Source: Mycobacterium sp. E3251 (GTDB taxonomy: Bacteria; Actinomycetota; Actinomycetes; Mycobacteriales; Mycobacteriaceae). Taken from it: a stretch of 64,000 bases of DNA. Every line of letters starts with the position of its first letter. The stretch's first letter is position 1. The stretch covers positions 1 through 64,000 of the forward strand of contig NZ_LZJF01000027.1 of the NCBI RefSeq assembly GCF_001666835.1, given 5' to 3'. Positions 56,500 through 64,000 of this stretch are shown here, piece after piece. Position numbers and translations under genes: made by a program. The notes below the pieces were generated by a model. The model worked only from the letters and a program-made list of their open reading frames with translations, was not told the DNA's origin and searched no databases.

Positions 56500-57233
56500 T
56501 GGTCCAACCCCTTGACCCGCAACAGGATCGCGCCGCACTCCGGGCACCGCACCACGTCGTCGTCGGCGGCGGCGGAGATCCGCGACATCTCGCCCCGGTC
56601 GATCTCGAGGCGACAGGCACCACACCGCCGCCCGAGCAACGGTCCGGCGCCCGGGCCTCCCCCGGCGCGCTGGCGTTCGTACAAGGCGGACAGGGCCGGG
56701 TCCAGCGCCGCGCTCAGCGTTTCGCGCCGTGACGAATGAGCTTGCCGGGTCTCGCTGATTTCGGCGAGCGCGGCGTCGAGAGCCCGCTGGGCGTCGGCGA
56801 GTTCGGCCTCCAGCGCTTCGACCTTGCCCTGGCCGTCATCCAGCTGGGACTGCAGTTCCTCGCGGCGCTCCAGCACATCGAGCAGCGAATCTTCCAGGCT
56901 GGCCTGGCGGCGCGTCAGGGTCTCCAGCTCGTGCTGCAGATCCGACAGTTGCTTCGCGTCGGTGGCACCGGACTGCAGCAACGAGCGGTCGCGGTCCTCG
57001 CGCTGGCGAACCGCCTCGATTTCGGACTCGAGTCGCGACACCTGAACGTCGATGTCCTCCAACGCGATCCGAATGGCGCCCACGCGGTCGCCGGCGGCGC
57101 TGAGCTCCTCCTGCAGCCGCTCGCAGGCCTGTTGCTCCGCCAGATGGCTGGCCCGGTGCGTGATGCGGGACAGCTCGGCATCCAGCTTCGACAGCTCGAG
57201 CAGCGAACGCTGCTGAGCGACTTCGGCCTTCAT
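56496..57233 (-). CDS. Coiled-coil protein with C4 zinc ribbon, Rv2229c-like
   Basis: 245 residues. Residues about 1-175 are a long heptad-rich coiled coil (QRSLLELSKLDAELSRITHR, VSRLESEIEAVRQREDRD). The C-terminus has a four-Cys zinc ribbon: RRCGACRLEID and VVRCPECGAILLRV. This is the CT398/FlgZ-like family, whose function is unclear, perhaps nucleic acid or secretion related. Its ATG overlaps the stop of the NIF3-like gene and its stop overlaps the RNase H start, so these genes form a tightly coupled operon. Confidence 0.9.
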   Translation of the reverse strand: MKAEVAQQRSLLELSKLDAELSRITHRASHLAEQQACERLQEELSAAGDRVGAIRIALEDIDVQVSRLESEIEAVRQREDRDRSLLQSGATDAKQLSDLQHELETLTRRQASLEDSLLDVLERREELQSQLDDGQGKVEALEAELADAQRALDAALAEISETRQAHSSRRETLSAALDPALSALYERQRAGGGPGAGPLLGRRCGACRLEIDRGEMSRISAAADDDVVRCPECGAILLRVKGLDQ

Positions 57234-58366
57234 CAGTGGTCACCCTCCAGTTGCCCCATAGTCCATGGGTCGGTGCGAATGGTGCATACCCGCACCGGCA
57301 GCGCGGCACCGAAACGCGACCGCAGCAGGTCGGCGGCCTGGTCGCACCAGGGGAATTCGCTCGCCCAGTGCGCCACGTCGATCAGCGCCACGCCGGAGGC
57401 CCGGCGATGTTCGTCGGCGGGATGGTGCCGCAGGTCGGCCGTGACGTACGCCTGCACATCCGCGCCGGCCGCCGCCGCGAGCAGCGAGTCCCCGGCGCCG
57501 CCGCAAACGGCGACCCGGGATACCGACAGGTCGGGATCGCCGGCCGCGCGGACGCCCCACGCCGTGCGCGGCAGGGCGGCTTCGACGCGGGCCACGAAGT
57601 CGCGCAGCGGTTCGGGCCGGGGCAGGGCGCCGATGCGGCCCAGCCCGGCGCCGCCGGGCGGGGGCAGCAGCGCGAAGACGTCGAACGCGGGCTCCTCGTA
57701 GGGATGGGCGGCGCGCATGGCCGCCAGCACGGCGGCCCGGATCCGGGCGGGCGCGACGACCTCGAACCGGTCCTCGGCCACCTTCTCGACGGCTCCGATG
57801 CTGCCCACCGCGGGCGATGCGCCTTCGTGGGGCAGGAACTGCCCGATGCCGCTGACGCTCCAGCTGCAGTGCGAGTAGTCGCCGATGTGCCCGGCGCCCG
57901 CCTCGAACACGGCCGCCCGCACCGCTTCCGCGTTGTCGCGCGGCACATAGATGACCCACTTGTCCAGGTCGGGCGCGGCCGTTCGCGGCTCCAGGGCGGC
58001 TTCGACGGTGAGGCCGAGGGCCTGGGCCAGCGCATCGGACACGCCCGGTGACGCCGAGTCGGCGTTGGTGTGCGCGGTGAACAGCGAACGCCCCGTTCGG
58101 ATCAGGCGGTGCACCAGCGCACCCTTGGGCGTGCTGGCCGCCACGGTGTCGACCCCGCGCAGCAGCAAGGGGTGATGGGCCAGCAGCAGGTCACCCTCGG
58201 GAACTTGGTCGACGACGGCGGCCGTCGCGTCGACCGCGACGGTCACCGACTCGATCGCGTCGCCGGGGTCGCCGCACACCAGGCCCACCGAGTCCCAGGA
58301 TTCGGCGAGCCGCGGCGGGTAGGCCTCGTCCAGCACGTCGATGATGTCGGCCAGCCGCACGCTCAC
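57233..58366 (-). CDS. NIF3-like metal-binding protein (DUF34 family), Rv2230c-like
   Basis: 377 residues. [20 protein letters not shown] (about 20-39), [20 protein letters not shown] with the His pair (about 59-78), [15 protein letters not shown] [14 protein letters not shown], and the C-terminal [12 protein letters not shown] with metal ligands. An inserted PII-like domain lies between (about 135-240, [20 protein letters not shown]), as in the long bacterial form. It has been proposed to be a GTP cyclohydrolase I type 2; the function remains unsettled. The GTG at 58366 overlaps the cobC stop; it gives [18 protein letters not shown]. Confidence 0.9.
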   Translation of the reverse strand: MSVRLADIIDVLDEAYPPRLAESWDSVGLVCGDPGDAIESVTVAVDATAAVVDQVPEGDLLLAHHPLLLRGVDTVAASTPKGALVHRLIRTGRSLFTAHTNADSASPGVSDALAQALGLTVEAALEPRTAAPDLDKWVIYVPRDNAEAVRAAVFEAGAGHIGDYSHCSWSVSGIGQFLPHEGASPAVGSIGAVEKVAEDRFEVVAPARIRAAVLAAMRAAHPYEEPAFDVFALLPPPGGAGLGRIGALPRPEPLRDFVARVEAALPRTAWGVRAAGDPDLSVSRVAVCGGAGDSLLAAAAGADVQAYVTADLRHHPADEHRRASGVALIDVAHWASEFPWCDQAADLLRSRFGAALPVRVCTIRTDPWTMGQLEGDH

Positions 58367-59391
58367 CGGCGCACCTCCGCGATGGCTGCGACCAGCAGCG
58401 GCCACTCCCGGCGCACCGTGGCCCGCAGGTAACTCTCATCCAAGCCGACGAAAGTATCACAGCGACGGATAGCTATCTCCTTGTCCCGCAATGCCTTTCG
58501 AAGCTCCACCGCGTCAGGCCTGCGGAACAGCACGAACGGTGCCCGGCCGTCGACCACCTCGGCGCCCACCGACGTCAGGCCGGCCACCATCTCGGCACGC
58601 AACTCCGCCAGGCGCGCGGCACCGGCCGCCGCCTCGGCGACGGCCTGCCGGCCGCAACACGCCGCGATGGCCGCCAGTTGCAGCGTCCCCACCGGCCAGT
58701 GGGCACGCTGCGAGGTCAACCGGGCCAGCATTTCCGGGGAGCCCAGGGCGTAGCCCACCCGCAATCCCGCCAGCGCCCACGTCTTGGTCAGGCTGCGCAG
58801 CACCAGCACATCGGGCAGCGAATCAGCGGCCAGCGACTCGGGTTCGCCCGGGATCGAATCGGCGAACGCCTCGTCGACCACCAGGATCCGGCCGGGCCGG
58901 CGCAACGCGAGCAGCTGCTCGCGGGTGTGCAGCACCGAGGTCGGGTTGGTCGGGTTGCCCACCACGACCAGGTCGGCGTCCTCGGGAACGCTCACCGCGT
59001 CCAGGCCGAAGGGCGGCTCGAGCACCACGTGGTGCACGGGCACCCCGGCCGCGCCCAGAGCGTCCGCCGGCTCGGTGAAGGCGGGCGCGACGACCGCCGC
59101 CCGCGCCGGACGCAGGTTGCTCAGCAGCGCGAACCCCTCCGCGGCCCCGGCCAGCGGCAGCACCTCGTCGTGTTGCCTGCCGTGCCGCTCCGCGACCTTT
59201 TCCTGCGCCGCGCGCACGTCCTGGGCGCTGGGGTAGCGCCCAAGATCCGGCAGCCGCGCGGCCAGCCGCCGCACCAGCCACTCGGGCGGTTGCGCGTGAC
59301 GGACGTTGACGGCGAAATCCAGCATCCCGGGTGCGACGGCCTGATCACCGTGATAGCGCGTCGCAGGCGGGCTCAAGTTCAGACTCGCCAT
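58363..59391 (-). CDS. cobC: PLP aminotransferase, threonine-phosphate decarboxylase-like (CobC)
   Basis: 342 residues, fold type I aminotransferase of the HisC/CobD(Salmonella) group. It begins [20 protein letters not shown], with [53 protein letters not shown] (about 153-169), the Asp in [15 protein letters not shown], and the PLP Lys in [20 protein letters not shown] (about 222-241). The probable role is to supply the aminopropanol arm of cobalamin. First gene of the operon cobC / NIF3 / zinc ribbon / RNase H-CobC, every junction of which overlaps by 1-4 bp. Confidence 0.88.
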   Translation of the reverse strand: MASLNLSPPATRYHGDQAVAPGMLDFAVNVRHAQPPEWLVRRLAARLPDLGRYPSAQDVRAAQEKVAERHGRQHDEVLPLAGAAEGFALLSNLRPARAAVVAPAFTEPADALGAAGVPVHHVVLEPPFGLDAVSVPEDADLVVVGNPTNPTSVLHTREQLLALRRPGRILVVDEAFADSIPGEPESLAADSLPDVLVLRSLTKTWALAGLRVGYALGSPEMLARLTSQRAHWPVGTLQLAAIAACCGRQAVAEAAAGAARLAELRAEMVAGLTSVGAEVVDGRAPFVLFRRPDAVELRKALRDKEIAIRRCDTFVGLDESYLRATVRREWPLLVAAIAEVRR

Positions 59392-59472
59392 CCGAGAAAC
59401 ACTAGTGGGCCGCTCGGGCGGGTGGCAGCGACACCGTCACACCCGGACGCGGCCATCGAGGACAATGGTGAG

Positions 59473-60156
59473 GTGACAGGCACAACGTCCACCGATCGCC
59501 CTTCGCCGGGCCTCACCACCGAGCTGGTGATCTTCGACCTCGACGGCACCCTCACCGACTCCGCGGAGGGCATCGTGGCCAGCTTTCTGCATGCACTCGA
59601 GCACGTCGGCGTCGCTGTGCCCGACGGCGACCTGGTGGCGCAGATCGTGGGCCCGCCGATGGACGACACCTTCCGGTCCATGCTGGGCGGGGACGCCGAG
59701 CGGGCCATCACCGCCTTCCGCGCCGAATACGGCAGCCGGGGCTGGGCGATGAACACGCTGTTCGAGGGCATCGAGCCGCTGCTGGCCGATTTGAGCGCCG
59801 CCGGTGTCCGGCTGGCCGTGGCCACCTCGAAGCTCGAACCGACGGCGCGGCGCATCCTCGCCCATTTCGGGCTCGATGGGTATTTCGAGGTGATCGCCGG
59901 GGCGAGCCCCGACGGCTCCCGCAAGACCAAGGTCGACGTGCTGGCGCACGCGTTGGAGCAACTGCAGCCGCTGCCCGAGCGGGTGCTCATGGTCGGCGAC
60001 CGCAGCCACGACGTGCACGGCGCGGCCGCGCACGGCATCGACACGGTGGTGGTGGGCTGGGGTTACGGGCGGGACGATTTCGCCGACGGGTTCGGCGTCA
60101 CCGGCGTGACGCACGCCGCGACCATCGACGAGCTGCGGGCGGCGCTCGGTGTCTGA
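59473..60156 (+). CDS. ptkA: Protein tyrosine kinase / HAD hydrolase (PtkA)
   Basis: 227 residues of the HAD superfamily. Nucleophile motif LVIFDLDGTLTDSAEGIVAS (about 17-36), motif II VRLAVATSKLEPTARRIL, and the C-terminal VLMVGDRSHDVHGAAAHGID. In M. tuberculosis the orthologous Rv2232 has been described as a tyrosine kinase acting on PtpA, although its fold is that of a phosphatase. GTG start at 59473; M. tuberculosis PtkA has a longer N-terminus, and an in-frame extension exists here but is low-complexity. Overlaps ptpA by 8 bp. Confidence 0.88.
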   Translation: MTGTTSTDRPSPGLTTELVIFDLDGTLTDSAEGIVASFLHALEHVGVAVPDGDLVAQIVGPPMDDTFRSMLGGDAERAITAFRAEYGSRGWAMNTLFEGIEPLLADLSAAGVRLAVATSKLEPTARRILAHFGLDGYFEVIAGASPDGSRKTKVDVLAHALEQLQPLPERVLMVGDRSHDVHGAAAHGIDTVVVGWGYGRDDFADGFGVTGVTHAATIDELRAALGV

Positions 60157-60640
60157 GCCGCTGCACGTCACCTTCGTCTGCACGGGGAACATCTGCCGGT
60201 CGGTAATGGCCGAGAAGATGTTCGCCGACCAGCTGCGCCGCCGCGGCCTGGCCGACGCCGTTCGGGTGACCAGCGCGGGCACCGGCAACTGGCATGTCGG
60301 CCAATGCGCCGACGAGCGGGCGGCCGATGTGCTGCGCGCCCACGGCTACTCCACCGACCACCGCGCCGCTCAGGTCGAGGCCGACCATCTGGCCGCCGAC
60401 CTGGTGGTGGCGCTGGGCCGTAACCATCTGCGGATGCTGCGCGAGCTGGGTGTCGACGACGAGCGGGTGCGGATGTTGCGGTCCTTCGACCCGCGTTCGG
60501 GCGCCCACGCCCCCGACGTGGAGGACCCCTACTACGGCGACGCGCAGGACTTCGAGGAGGTCTTCGCGGTCATCGAGGCCGCGCTGCCCGGCCTGCACGC
60601 CTGGGTGGACGACCGGCTCGGCGGGAACGGATCGCCCTGA
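60149..60640 (+). CDS. ptpA: Low-molecular-weight protein tyrosine phosphatase (PtpA)
   Basis: 163 residues. The P-loop VCTGNICRS (Cys about 11, Arg about 17) is at the N-terminus, and the general acid Asp is in EDPYYGDAQDFEEVF (about 126-140). In M. tuberculosis PtpA is secreted into macrophages and dephosphorylates VPS33B and blocks V-ATPase recruitment; the same role here is inference from orthology. GTG start at 60149 inside the ptkA end; TGATG overlap with the SURF1 gene. Confidence 0.95.
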   Translation: MSEPLHVTFVCTGNICRSVMAEKMFADQLRRRGLADAVRVTSAGTGNWHVGQCADERAADVLRAHGYSTDHRAAQVEADHLAADLVVALGRNHLRMLRELGVDDERVRMLRSFDPRSGAHAPDVEDPYYGDAQDFEEVFAVIEAALPGLHAWVDDRLGGNGSP

Positions 60641-61485
60641 TGCCCCGGGCGCTGCGTCGGCTGGCGTTCCTGCTGCGGCCCGGCTGGATCGCGCTGGCGC
60701 TCGTGGTCGTCGCCTTCACCTACCTGTGCTTCACGGTGCTGGCGCCCTGGCAGCTGGGCAAGCACAACCGGACGTCGCGGGAGAACCGCCAGATCGAGTA
60801 TTCCCTCAACACCGAACCCGTCCCACTCAAAACGCTTCTGCCACAACAGAATTCCTCGGCCACGAACGCGCAGTGGCGCCGCGTGACGGCCACCGGGCAC
60901 TACCTGCCCGACGTCCAGGTGCTCGCCCGGTTGCGGGTGATCGAGGGCAAGCCGGCGTTCGAGGTGCTGGCACCGTTCGTCGTCGACGCCGGACCCACCG
61001 TGCTCGTGGACCGCGGCTACGTGCGGCCCGAACAGGGATCCCACGTCCCGCCGATCCCCCGCCCGCCCCAGGACACGGTCACCATCACCGCGCGGCTGCG
61101 CGACTCCGAGGCCGTCGCGCCGGGCAAAGATCCCTTCACCCAAGACGGTGTGCAGCAGGTGTACTCGATCAGCACCGAACAGGTCGCGGCGCTGACCAAG
61201 GTCCCGCTGGCGGGCTCGTATCTTCAGTTGACCGAGGACCAGCCCGGCGGGCTCGGCGTGATCGGCGTGCCGCACCTGGACGCCGGGCCCTTCCTGTCCT
61301 ACGGAATTCAGTGGATCTCGTTCGGCATCGTCGCGCCACTCGGGTTGGGCTACTTCATCTATTCCGAGATCCGCGCGCGCCGACGGGAAAAGCAACAGCA
61401 ACCCGCGGCCGAGGCGGCGCCGGCTCCAGAGACCCCGAAGACCGTGGAGGCGAAACTCGCCGACCGCTACGGCCGCCGCAGGTAA
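60640..61485 (+). CDS. SURF1 family cytochrome oxidase assembly protein, Rv2235-like
   Basis: 281 residues. TM helix 1 at about 15-35 (WIALALVVVAFTYLCFTVLA) and TM helix 2 at about 220-240 (SYGIQWISFGIVAPLGLGYF), enclosing an extracytoplasmic SURF1 domain: RRVTATGHYLPDVQVLARLR, VLVDRGYVRPEQG. SURF1 assists heme a insertion into the aa3 oxidase, for which ctaC and ctaF lie at the left of this window. The start codon overlaps the ptpA stop. Its last 19 bp overlap the convergent cobD. Confidence 0.92.
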   Translation: MPRALRRLAFLLRPGWIALALVVVAFTYLCFTVLAPWQLGKHNRTSRENRQIEYSLNTEPVPLKTLLPQQNSSATNAQWRRVTATGHYLPDVQVLARLRVIEGKPAFEVLAPFVVDAGPTVLVDRGYVRPEQGSHVPPIPRPPQDTVTITARLRDSEAVAPGKDPFTQDGVQQVYSISTEQVAALTKVPLAGSYLQLTEDQPGGLGVIGVPHLDAGPFLSYGIQWISFGIVAPLGLGYFIYSEIRARRREKQQQPAAEAAPAPETPKTVEAKLADRYGRRR

Positions 61486-62411
61486 CACAGCAGCACCGCC
61501 AGCAGCGCGGCGCCCGCTTGCACCGTCCGCGACAGCGCCACGGCGCGGCGCAGGTCGGCCACCGTCGGCTGGTGTCCGTCGCCCAGGGTCGGCCGGATCT
61601 GCAACTCGTGGCGGTACTGGGTCGGCCCGCCGAGTCGGACCCCCAGCGCCCCGGCGAAGGCCGCCTCGACGACACCGGCGTTGGGGCTGGGGTGACGGGC
61701 GGCATCACGGCGCCAGGCCCGCACCGCGCCCGAGGGCGACCCGCTGACAAACGGGGCGAACATCACCACCAGCACCGCCGTCGCCCGCGCGCCGAGGTAG
61801 TTAGCCACATCATCCAATCTCGCTGCGGCCCAACCGAATCGGGCGTAACGCACCGAGCGATAGCCGATCATCGAGTCCAGCGTGTTGACGGCGCGGTACG
61901 CCAGCACCGCGGGCGTCCCGCCCATCGCCGCGCACAGCAGCGGCGCCACCTGGGCGTCGGACGTGTTCTCCGCGATCGATTCCAGCGACGCACGCGTGAG
62001 GCCGGCGCCGTCCAGCGTGGCCGGATCGCGCCCGCACAGCGACGGCAGCAGCCGGCGCGCGGCCTCGACGTCCCCGCGTTCCAGCAGTTCCGACATCGCC
62101 AAGCCGGTGCGCGCCAACGATGTTCCGCCCACCGATACCCAGGTGGCCGCTGCGGTGGCGGCGATCGACCAGGGTGGGCCCCCGCGGTCGGCGATCCGTT
62201 GCAGCGCGGCGCCGAGCAAGCCGACGGCCCCGACCAGCGCCCCGACGTGCACCGCCCCCGCGGCCCTGCTGTCGCGGTAGGTCACCCGCTCCACACCGGC
62301 GGCGACCCGCCCGAAGGCCGCGACCGGATGCCCCCGCACCGGGTCGCCCAGCGCGACGTCGGCAAGGTAGCCGGCCAGCACGCCGGCCAACCGGGTCCGG
62401 GTCGCCAACAC
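61467..62411 (-). CDS. cobD: Adenosylcobinamide-phosphate synthase (CobD/CbiB)
   Basis: 314 residues, an integral membrane enzyme that attaches the aminopropanol side chain to adenosylcobyrate. It has AGVLAGYLADVALGDPVRGH (about 9-28), HPVAAFGRVAAGVER, SLESIAENTSDAQVAPLLCA (about 166-185), YRAVNTLDSMIGYRSVRYAR (about 196-215), and HPSPNAGVVEAAFAGALGVR (about 253-272), all CbiB signatures. The GTG or ATG choice does not arise: MLATRTRLAGVLAG is the only sensible start. With cobC, cobU, cobT, cobS and the CobC phosphatase domain, the window covers most of the lower-ligand pathway. Confidence 0.94.
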   Translation of the reverse strand: MLATRTRLAGVLAGYLADVALGDPVRGHPVAAFGRVAAGVERVTYRDSRAAGAVHVGALVGAVGLLGAALQRIADRGGPPWSIAATAAATWVSVGGTSLARTGLAMSELLERGDVEAARRLLPSLCGRDPATLDGAGLTRASLESIAENTSDAQVAPLLCAAMGGTPAVLAYRAVNTLDSMIGYRSVRYARFGWAAARLDDVANYLGARATAVLVVMFAPFVSGSPSGAVRAWRRDAARHPSPNAGVVEAAFAGALGVRLGGPTQYRHELQIRPTLGDGHQPTVADLRRAVALSRTVQAGAALLAVLLCYLRRP

Positions 62412-62462
62412 CCTGGCAGCGTCTCACACGGGGCGCGCCGGCCAGACGAGCCTTGGCGCGGC

Positions 62463-62615
62463 CTACGCCATGGCGAAGACGGCCGCGACGATCACCACGG
62501 CGATCAGCAAGCCGATCACCCACCACATCAGTAGGGATGATTCGAGGGCGCCCGTCGACACGGCCGCCCGGTGGCGCGGCGGCCCGGAGGCCGAGACGCC
62601 GAATTGGGTACTCAT
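62463..62615 (-). CDS. Small single-TM protein
   Basis: 50 residues from the ATG at 62615: MSTQFGVSASGPPRHRAAVS then a C-terminal helix SLLMWWVIGLLIAVVIVAAV. A tail-anchored layout with the N-terminus in the cytosol. A start at 62678 would add 21 basic residues with no support. No family recognised. Between cobD and the divergent MpaB-family gene. Confidence 0.6.
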   Translation of the reverse strand: MSTQFGVSASGPPRHRAAVSTGALESSLLMWWVIGLLIAVVIVAAVFAMA

Positions 62616-62693
62616 CTGCCCAGGCGTGCCCGTTTTCGGCCGGTTATAACGTCTCGGCCCTCGGTCGTGGGAGTACATGGTTGACTCAGCGAC

Positions 62694-63533
62694 ATGGCGT
62701 CGTCCGCGATGAAGCGGCCCGCGACCCGGGTCGCCGACCTGTTGAACCCGGCGGCACTGCTGCTCCCGGCCGCGAACGTGATCATGCAGTTGTCCCTACC
62801 CGGCGTCGGGTACGGCGTGCTGGAAAGCCCGGTGGACAGCGGCAACGTGTACAAGCATCCGTTCAAGCGGGCCCGCACCACCGGCACCTACCTCGCGGTC
62901 GCCACGATCGGGACCGAGTCCGACCGCGCTTTGATCCGCGGCGCCGTCGACATCGCGCACCGGCAGGTCCGATCCACGTCATCAAGCCCGGTGTCCTACA
63001 ACGCTTTCGACCCCAAGCTGCAGCTGTGGGTGGCCTCGTGTCTGTACCGCTATTTCATCGACCAGCACGAGTTCCTGCACGGCCCGCTCGACCCGAATGA
63101 TCCGGCCACCGCCGACGCCGTCTACCTCGACGCCAAGCGGCTGGCCACCACGCTGCAGGTGCCCGATCGCATGTGGCCGCCGGACCGGGCGGCGTTCGAC
63201 GAGTACTGGAAGCACACGCTCGACGAGCTGCGCATCGACCCTCCGGTACGGGAGCATCTGCGCGGCGTGGCGTCGCTGGCGTTCCTGCCGTGGCCGTTGC
63301 GAGTCTTGGCGGGGCCGTTCAACCTCTTTGCGACGACGGGGTTTTTGGCTCCGGAGTTTCGCGCGCTGATGCAGCTGGACTGGTCCCCCGGCCAACAGCG
63401 CCGGTTCGAGTGGCTGCTGTCCGCGCTGCGGCTGGCAGACCTCTTCCTGCCGCACGGGATCTGGCTCCTCGGATATCAGATCTACTTGTGGGACATGCGT
63501 TTTCGGGCGCGGCGCGGCCGGCGGATCGTCTAG
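62694..63533 (+). CDS. MpaB-family oxygenase (DUF2236), Rv2237-like
   Basis: 279 residues. It carries the DUF2236 features [40 protein letters not shown] (about 46-65), [20 protein letters not shown] (about 104-123, with the heme-ligand-type W-x-x-x and His region), and [12 protein letters not shown] near the C-terminus. Relatives include the heme-containing latex-clearing and mycophenolate-oxidising proteins. Substrate unknown. ATG at 62694; its stop overlaps the stop of the convergent epoxide hydrolase by 3 bp. Confidence 0.85.
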   Translation: MASSAMKRPATRVADLLNPAALLLPAANVIMQLSLPGVGYGVLESPVDSGNVYKHPFKRARTTGTYLAVATIGTESDRALIRGAVDIAHRQVRSTSSSPVSYNAFDPKLQLWVASCLYRYFIDQHEFLHGPLDPNDPATADAVYLDAKRLATTLQVPDRMWPPDRAAFDEYWKHTLDELRIDPPVREHLRGVASLAFLPWPLRVLAGPFNLFATTGFLAPEFRALMQLDWSPGQQRRFEWLLSALRLADLFLPHGIWLLGYQIYLWDMRFRARRGRRIV

Positions 63534-64000
63534 GCCCGCACCGTCGCGAAGAACGCGCCCACGTCCTCGACGAACAGCTCGGGCTGCTCGAACGCGGCGA
63601 AGTGCCCGCCGCGCTCCATGGTCGTCCAGTGCGTGATGTTGTAGACCGGCTCGCACCAGCTTCTGGGCGTCTTCAGCAGCTCGCCCGGGAAAGCCGCGAC
63701 GCCCGTGGGCATTTCGACGCGGCCCAGCTGACCAAAGACCCTGAAGCTCTCCCAGTACAGGCGGGCCGACGACGCGCCGGTGTTGTTCACCCAATAGAGC
63801 ATCACGTTGTCCAGCAGCTCGTCTCGGGTGAACACATTCTCCGGGTGACCGTCGCAATCGGCCCACGCCCAGAACTTCTCGACGATCCACGCCATTTGCC
63901 CCACCGGCGAATCGGCCAGCCCGTAGCCCAGCGTTTGCGGCCGGGTGGACTGCTGCTTGGAATAGCCGGTGCCCCACTCGCGGTGCTCGGCCATTGCGGC
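63530..64000 (-). CDS. Epoxide hydrolase, C-terminal part, cut by window edge
   Basis: About 156 codons of the C-terminal half of an EphX/juvenile-hormone-type epoxide hydrolase. [40 protein letters not shown] and [13 protein letters not shown] are conserved, and the catalytic His lies in [20 protein letters not shown]. The frame stays open to the right edge of the window (Ala-Ala before MAEHREW), so the N-terminal part with the nucleophile Asp is outside. An ATG at 63994 is internal, not the start. Confidence 0.9.
   Translation of the reverse strand, partial: AAMAEHREWGTGYSKQQSTRPQTLGYGLADSPVGQMAWIVEKFWAWADCDGHPENVFTRDELLDNVMLYWVNNTGASSARLYWESFRVFGQLGRVEMPTGVAAFPGELLKTPRSWCEPVYNITHWTTMERGGHFAAFEQPELFVEDVGAFFATVRA

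Overview
The window is chromosomal DNA from a slow-growing, high-GC Mycobacterium, most likely of the Mycobacterium avium complex or a close relative. Gene order follows the M. tuberculosis stretch Rv2197c to Rv2237 almost gene by gene: mmpS3, ctaF, ctaC, asnB, adoK, cobT/cobS, ilvE, gcvT, adenylate cyclase, pepB, ephD, dlaT, lipB/lipA, glnA1, glnE, glnA2, caeA, panB, CYTH-CHAD gene, rnpB, RNase H/CobC fusion, cobC, ptkA/ptpA, cobD. Family and synteny statements rest on recognition of the protein sequences; no database search was run.

Backbone by region. 1-2.6 kb: terminal oxidase subunits ctaC/ctaF and a broken mmpS3. 2.7-8.1 kb: asparagine synthetase, adenosine kinase, a small iron-sulfur carrier and a glycerate kinase. 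8.3-11.3 kb: the tightly coupled cobalamin nucleotide-loop genes cobU-cobT-cobS. 11.4-16.4 kb: ilvE, gcvT, a class III adenylate cyclase and leucyl aminopeptidase. 19-26.6 kb: ephD and the lipoate block dlaT, lipB, lipA. 26.8-35.3 kb: nitrogen assimilation (glnA1, glnE, glnA2). 35.4-44 kb: two exported TAP-type hydrolases, panB and CYTH-CHAD. 49.1-64 kb: rnpB, the RNase H/CobC operon, the ptkA-ptpA-SURF1 operon, cobD and a partial epoxide hydrolase.

Accessory insertions break this backbone in five places. (a) 16.4-19 kb: a phytoene-desaturase-like oxidoreductase coupled to a START-like protein, plus a small membrane protein. (b) 28.3-30.9 kb: a glycine-repeat micro-protein, an acetyltransferase, a tandem-repeat locus, an F420-type oxidoreductase and a thioesterase. 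(c) 38.6-42.4 kb: a wax ester/diacylglycerol acyltransferase and an exported glycoside hydrolase on either side of panB. (d) 44.04-49.16 kb: a genomic island bounded by an exact 32-bp duplication of the 3' end of rnpB. (e) 50.3-55.4 kb: a methyltransferase, an XRE-cupin regulator, a coupled P450-ferredoxin-molybdopterin oxidoreductase set and a TetR gene.

The strongest candidate for an undescribed system is island (d). A TetR regulator and a divergent operon, P450 / DUF427-thioesterase fusion / P450, share a control region with a double palindrome. The cassette sits in the rnpB attachment site with no intact recombinase, only a possible relic. The second notable observation is at the left edge, where about 360 bp carrying the MmpS domain of mmpS3 is inverted between short inverted repeats, splitting the gene across both strands.
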